Below are positions 59,969-64,000 of a DNA stretch of 64,000 bases, in pieces. Every line of letters starts with the position of its first letter. The first letter of the stretch is position 1. Both the position numbers and the translations under genes were made by a program. The notes beneath the pieces are model-generated. The model had not been told where the DNA came from. It was given only the letters and a program-made list of their open reading frames with translations, and did not search any database. Origin of the DNA: Conus ventricosus (Eukaryota > Mollusca > Gastropoda > Neogastropoda > Conidae); the NCBI GenBank assembly GCA_018398815.1, contig CM031595.1, forward strand, positions 52,021,494 to 52,085,493, given 5' to 3'.

Positions 59969-61185
59969 TGTAGTAGTAGTAGTAGTAGTAGTGTAGGGAC
60001 GTAATCAATACATAGGCCGTTAAGCCTTTCAATGTCCCCTCGTGTTATTTTACTTTTATGACAGGGTTGAAAATGCATGCAATATAAATTTTCCTTCTTA
60101 TTCATCAAAGCTTCTAAACTGTACTTTAAATTTCAAGTCTTTATCCAGCAAATTCTTAAAAACATTAGTATTTTTAGCAAATTTAAGTGCAGTTGTCAAA
60201 CTGTTCCAGTTAGTAATAACTCTGTTACTGAACTTGACTCTCCCCATGTTAGTATGAAACTGCTTAACAAAAATTTTGCCTTCCGAATTTCTTGTTCTAT
60301 CTGTTTTAACAGCCTCAAAAAAGTAGTCCCACTGTATGTCCGTTTGCTGGTGAAATATTTTGAACACTTCAATCAAATCCCTCTAATACGTCTACCTTTT
60401 AAAGAGTGCAAATTTAAGTAATTTAATCTATCTGTATAAGACATGTTTGTACATTCTTGCAAGATTTTAGTAGCTCTTCTCTGTACTCTTTCAATTGCTA
60501 TTGACTGTCTTTTCAAGTGTGGGTACCAAATTATATTGCCATATTCAAGATGCGGTCTAACCATAGCTTTATATAACTTTAAAAACGTTTCTTTATTTAG
60601 GTAAATAAAAGTTCTTTTTATTAATCCAATCATTTGGTTTGCTTTATTTATACATTTTTGAATGTGAATATCAAAGAGTAAATCTTTATCAAAGATTACC
60701 CCCAGATCCTTTTCTTCCTCACATTTCTGTACCAGCCTATTTCCACCATCTATTTTCATGTTGTATTCATGTTCAGGATTGTTTTTGCCAACATGCAAAA
60801 CTTTACATTTTTCAACATTAAAATATAGATTCCACTTGTCTGACCAGTTTTGGAGGCAATTTAAATTTTCTTGCAGACTATTATAGTTATCTGATTTGTC
60901 ATATATTTTTGTATCATCAGCAAAAATTTTACAAAAACTATTTACCTCATCTGGAAGGTCATTTATAAAAATAGTAAACAGTACAGGTCCTAAAATGCTC
61001 CCTTGGGGAATACCACTCATAACATCTTTCTCTGTCGACATACAGTTACCCACTCTTACTCTTTGTTTTCTATTTGACAAAAAGTCTCTAATCCAGTTTA
61101 GCAACTTACCTACTATACCGTATGCTTCCATTTTTTTCAATAATCTCTCATGCGGAACCGTATCAAAAGCTTTACGGAAATCCTG
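59969..61185 (-). mobile_element. CR1/L2-like element, copy B (RT to 3' end)
   Basis: The minus frame starts abruptly at DFRKAFDTVPHERL (~61182). It runs through SGIPQGSILGPVLFTIFIND, the catalytic FADDTKIY, NLYFNVEKCKVLHVG and MVRPHLEYGNIIWYPHL to RRIRG. One frameshift at ~60378 leads to LIEVFKIFHQQ, SNRVITNWNSLTT and the stop at 60098. Downstream comes a short 3' UTR with an AGGC/GCCT hairpin and a (CTA)n tail (TAG repeats on plus, 59969-59992). The 5' part, including any endonuclease, is missing. The catalytic aspartates are retained, but the frameshift makes it inactive. Confidence 0.85.
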
Positions 61186-61227
61186 TTTCTTCTCCCGTTG
61201 TTCTCGGTGCTGGAAGTTTCTTTGCAT

Positions 61228-61792
61228 TTGGAATTGTACAGTCTTCTGAAAATATGACTTTGCTCACTGCTATGTCATCTGCAACAACTGATCACAAGTA
61301 CTTGACGACATGAAGAGTACGTATGCGTATTGCGTAGTGCTAATCGTTACTAAAGCCAGTAGACCGCAACATCAATATTTCTCTCTCGCTGCTACTAGTG
61401 CCTTAATTTATCTGAGATCTAAAATCAGCACACTGTCATTGTTATACACGTGGCACAAACAACGTGATTCTGGCATGATTTATATCGTTCAGTAAATGAT
61501 TTACCTGCGCCGATTCTTGTTCACGAGTCTTGTACCATCATCAAACTTTCTTCAGCTTCAAAGACAAACACTTAGATGTTGCAGCAACATTAGAGTATAG
61601 AACAAAACATTAGAAAGTCAGTCGCTCACCACGTATGAAAACATGACAGATTCAACCTGACATCATATACGCTAATAGAAATGTACCTTTACCCTCTCTT
61701 CCTATGTGCGTCGCTTGTCAACTTTCGATTCCTAACGTTCTGTCGAACCACATGTCGTCATCTGTGTGGACATATATGCAGCATCTATTCTC
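61228..61792. other. Spacer between two oppositely oriented retrotransposon copies
   Basis: Unique sequence with no recognised gene or element motif. Confidence 0.45.
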
Positions 61793-62175
61793 AACTTTCG
61801 TAAAGCCTTCGATTCGGTCCCACATGCCAGACTACTTAGTAAACTCAAATCGTATGGTATACTGGGAAAAGTTTTAGATTGGATTGAAGACTTCTTGAGA
61901 GATAGAGTTCAGAATGTTAGAGTTGGATCTTCTGTTTCTAGTAATGCTAATGTCATTTGTGGAATCCCCCAAGGCAGCATACTGGGACCTATATTATTTA
62001 CTATATTTATAAATGACTTACCAGACGGGTTAAAAAGCCACCTCCGCGTACATCGATGAGCTGCAGAAACGCTAACGTCATCTTCGGATCCGAAGGACTA
62101 CCACACCAGACGGGTTAAAAAGCACATGCAAGATTTTTGCTGATGATACTAAGTTGTACAGTTCACCATCCAAAC
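61793..62175 (+). mobile_element. CR1/L2-like element, outer copy C, left part
   Basis: The + frame begins NFRKAFDSVPHARLLSKLKS and continues ICGIPQGSILGPILFTIFIN. It is interrupted by an 85-bp insertion (62039-62123, counting one copy of the 19-bp repeat) and resumes as CKIFADDTKLYSSPSKH. It then stops at ~62175, where a second copy has inserted. The right part resumes at 62667. Confidence 0.8.
62020..62123 (+). repeat. 19-bp direct repeats flanking a 66-bp insertion
   Basis: ACCAGACGGGTTAAAAAGC occurs at 62020-62038 and 62105-62123. Removing one repeat and the 66 bp between restores NDLPDGLKSTCKIFADDTK, so the insertion came after the element was fixed. The insert contains a CTTCGGATCCGAAG palindrome. 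Confidence 0.88.
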
Positions 62176-62624
62176 ACCTTACAATGAAAGATTGATATAT
62201 TTGAATCTGCACTCGCTGAGGGGAAGAAGGATCAGAGGTGACCTAATTCAAGTTTATAAGATCTTTAATGGCTATGATGATATTGACATTGAGACATTCT
62301 TTTCTGTTGCACAAACTACGAGTACTAGAAACTCTGAAGGAAAGATTTTTATAAAGCACTGTAACACTAATCAACGTAAATTTTCATTTTCTTATAGAGT
62401 TGCTAACCACTGGAATGAAATACCTACTACCATTAAATTTGCACCTGATATTAATACTTTCAAGAATTTTCTAGATAATGATTCAAAATTTAGAGAATTG
62501 TTTCATGACTATGATGGATTGCAATGAAGATATTAATTGTAGCATGCCATATGACCCAAAAAAGTGAAGAAATTTAGAGGAGACACATGATAGACCGCGA
62601 GGTCTAGGCTAATGAAGCCAGTCC

Positions 62625-62664
<40 letters not shown>

Positions 62665-62666
62665 AT
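62176..62666 (+). mobile_element. CR1/L2-like 3' copy D nested in copy C
   Basis: The + frame reads YNERLIYLNLHSLRGRRIRG, DLIQVYKIFNGYDD, EGKIFIKHCNTN and ANHWNEIPTTIKFAPD to a stop near 62527. A 3' UTR follows with an AGACC-GCGA-GGTCT hairpin (62592-62605), then a (CTA)n tail (62626-62664). Immediately after the tail the sequence returns to the middle of copy C. It is a 5'-truncated insertion. Confidence 0.82.
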
Positions 62667-63566
62667 ATAATGCAAAATGACATTGAGCTACTCATAAATT
62701 GGTCTAACTCATGGAATTTGTACTTCAATGCATCCAAATGCAAAGTATTACATATCGGCAAAAGAAACCCTAAATTAAATTACAGTATGAAAGTTGGGGA
62801 TCAAGAAGTTCAAATAACGTGCTGTGAAGAGGAAAAAGACTTGGGAGTAACATTTGATGAAGACTTACTCTTTGACAGACACATTGCACAGACCGTCAAG
62901 AAAGCCGTGCAGATGATTGGTATTATTAAGAGAACTTTTACATACTTGGACAGAGATACCTTTCTTAGACTATACAAGGCAATGGTGAGATCGATTCTTG
63001 AATATGGCAATGTGATATGGTTCTCCAAGACTAAAAAGGCAGTCAATAGAAATAGAAAAGGTGCAGAGAAGAGCAACTAAGTTAATACCGGACATTGCTG
63101 ATTATCCATATGAAGACAGATTAAGGTACCTAAGGTTACCATCCCTCAAAGCTAGAAGGATAAGAGGAGATCTGATCCAAACTTATAAAATTTTCAATAA
63201 TCTAGATGATATTGATCAAGCATGTTTTTTTTAACCTGCACTAACCAACATAACCCGTAACAGTTGTGACAAAGTACAAATACAGCAAGTTAATACTAAT
63301 ATAAGGAAACATTTCTTCAGCCAGAGGATAGCACCAATTTGGAATAAACTAACTCCGAACATCAAACGTGCACCAAATACTAACTCTTTTAAAAATCTTA
63401 TCGATAAGCATGAAATAATAACAGACATCATGTTCGACTTTGATGGTCGAAAATAAAAACTGGGCTCGCTGTCGACCTGACCAATGACAGAGCATATAAA
63501 GAAGGGGCATATAAAGCCGTGAGGCTATGATGAAACAATCATCGCCCCTAAATCTGAACCTGAACC
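62667..63566 (+). mobile_element. CR1/L2-like element, outer copy C, right part and 3' end
   Basis: It resumes with MQNDIELLINWSNSWNLYFN, CKVLHIGKRNPK, CEEEKDLGVTFDEDLLFD and MVRSILEYGNVIWFSK. A frameshift near 63040 leads to RRATKLIPDIADYPYEDRLR and ARRIRGDLIQTYKIFNN. A stop in a T-run (~63232) precedes the end frame FFSQRIAPIWNKLTPNIKRA and FKNLIDKHEIITDIM to a stop at 63454. The 3' UTR has GGGGC (63504-63508), an AGCC-GTGA-GGCT hairpin (63515-63526), GCCCC (63544-63548) and a (CTGAAC)n tail. The tail differs from copies A, B and D, so this is a separate subfamily. Confidence 0.82.
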
Positions 63567-64000
63567 TGAACTTGACACAAATTACACTAAAGTACATAAT
63601 TATGTTCTCCCAAAATGAAAAAGAATATTTTTTTTGCTGTAGATAAAAGATTATGTGCGTAAAGAGTGTCTGGACAATCCCTATTGACTCACTTCAGTCC
63701 AACCTTAACATGAATCCTCTATTTTCAACCAAATTCCAGTTTCCCTAACCAAATTTTTTTAAACGTTATTTTTTCCTTTTAACTCTGCTTGTCTAAGAGT
63801 TGTTAAAACTTTACGAACATCTTTTGCTCAAAGTGATTACAACACACTACATAATCGTAAAAATAAAAACTTGATCAAAAACGAAAAAAAGGGCTTTTTA
63901 AAAAAAAAATGAAACCAGATGGCCCAACTTCACCCTCTTTCCTCTTCCACTTGCCTCCCCTCTACCCTTTCTCTTTCTTGTGCTCTTTGTTTCTCCACTC
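63567..64000. other. Nothing recognised
   Basis: AT-rich sequence ending in a pyrimidine-rich stretch (63945-64000). No gene is seen. Confidence 0.5.

Overview
The window is animal nuclear DNA, most likely from a mollusc and probably a gastropod. That inference rests on spliced genes with GT-AG introns, very abundant (GT)n/(CT)n microsatellites, a Penelope-like element, CR1/L2-like and RNase H-bearing non-LTR retrotransposons, tRNA-derived SINEs, and an intronless lysine-rich histone H1 with a classical H1 promoter. There are no bacterial operons, CRISPR arrays or phage genes. The first ~34 kb is microsatellite-rich with GC-rich exons. The remainder is more AT-rich.

Layout. Between 1.1 and 30.4 kb on the + strand lies a dispersed gene for an ankyrin-repeat protein with a C-terminal SOCS-box-like segment. 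Five exons can be placed (1098-2020, 15618-15815, 19028-19171, 24167-24370, 30175-30351). All their junctions are phase 0, and a further uncertain exon sits near 6.65-6.83 kb. Its introns hold two large minisatellites (1-1010; 13.76-15.62 kb), a ~640-nt polypyrimidine tract, a frameshifted Penelope-like element on the minus strand (20.67-23.40 kb), and a histone H1 gene on the opposite strand (25.33-25.88 kb) with TATA box and AAACACA H1 box. The 7.1-12.5 kb stretch looks like poorly polished sequence.

From 31 to 36 kb there are tail-to-tail remnants of RNase H-bearing non-LTR elements and a minus-strand two-exon fragment with 24-bp coding repeats. At 41.26-41.66 kb a Penelope-like 3' end is arranged as a long inverted repeat with a hammerhead-like core. 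From 42 to 51 kb no gene was recognised.

The best-defined gene is TMEM41A on the minus strand (56484 to 50992). Its five exons join into a complete 250-residue VTT/DedA-family membrane protein. From 55.5 to 63.6 kb the window becomes a retrotransposon cluster: a Jockey/CR1-like remnant, a second non-LTR tail, and five CR1/L2-like pieces in both orientations. One of these is nested inside another, and the 3' ends share a hairpin with compensating base changes.

Functionally, the ankyrin/SOCS-box protein would be a substrate adaptor of a Cullin-RING ligase, H1 is linker chromatin, and TMEM41A belongs to an ER lipid-scramblase-related family. They are unrelated neighbours. Three otherwise good coding regions (ankyrin exon, H1, 34.8 kb fragment) each need one missing base, which points to residual single-base deletions in the assembly. 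The most unusual signal is the 39/42-bp array at 13.8-15.6 kb: its unit resembles the splice acceptor and first codons of the exon it abuts, and most young copies carry AG acceptor- and GTAAGT donor-like sites.
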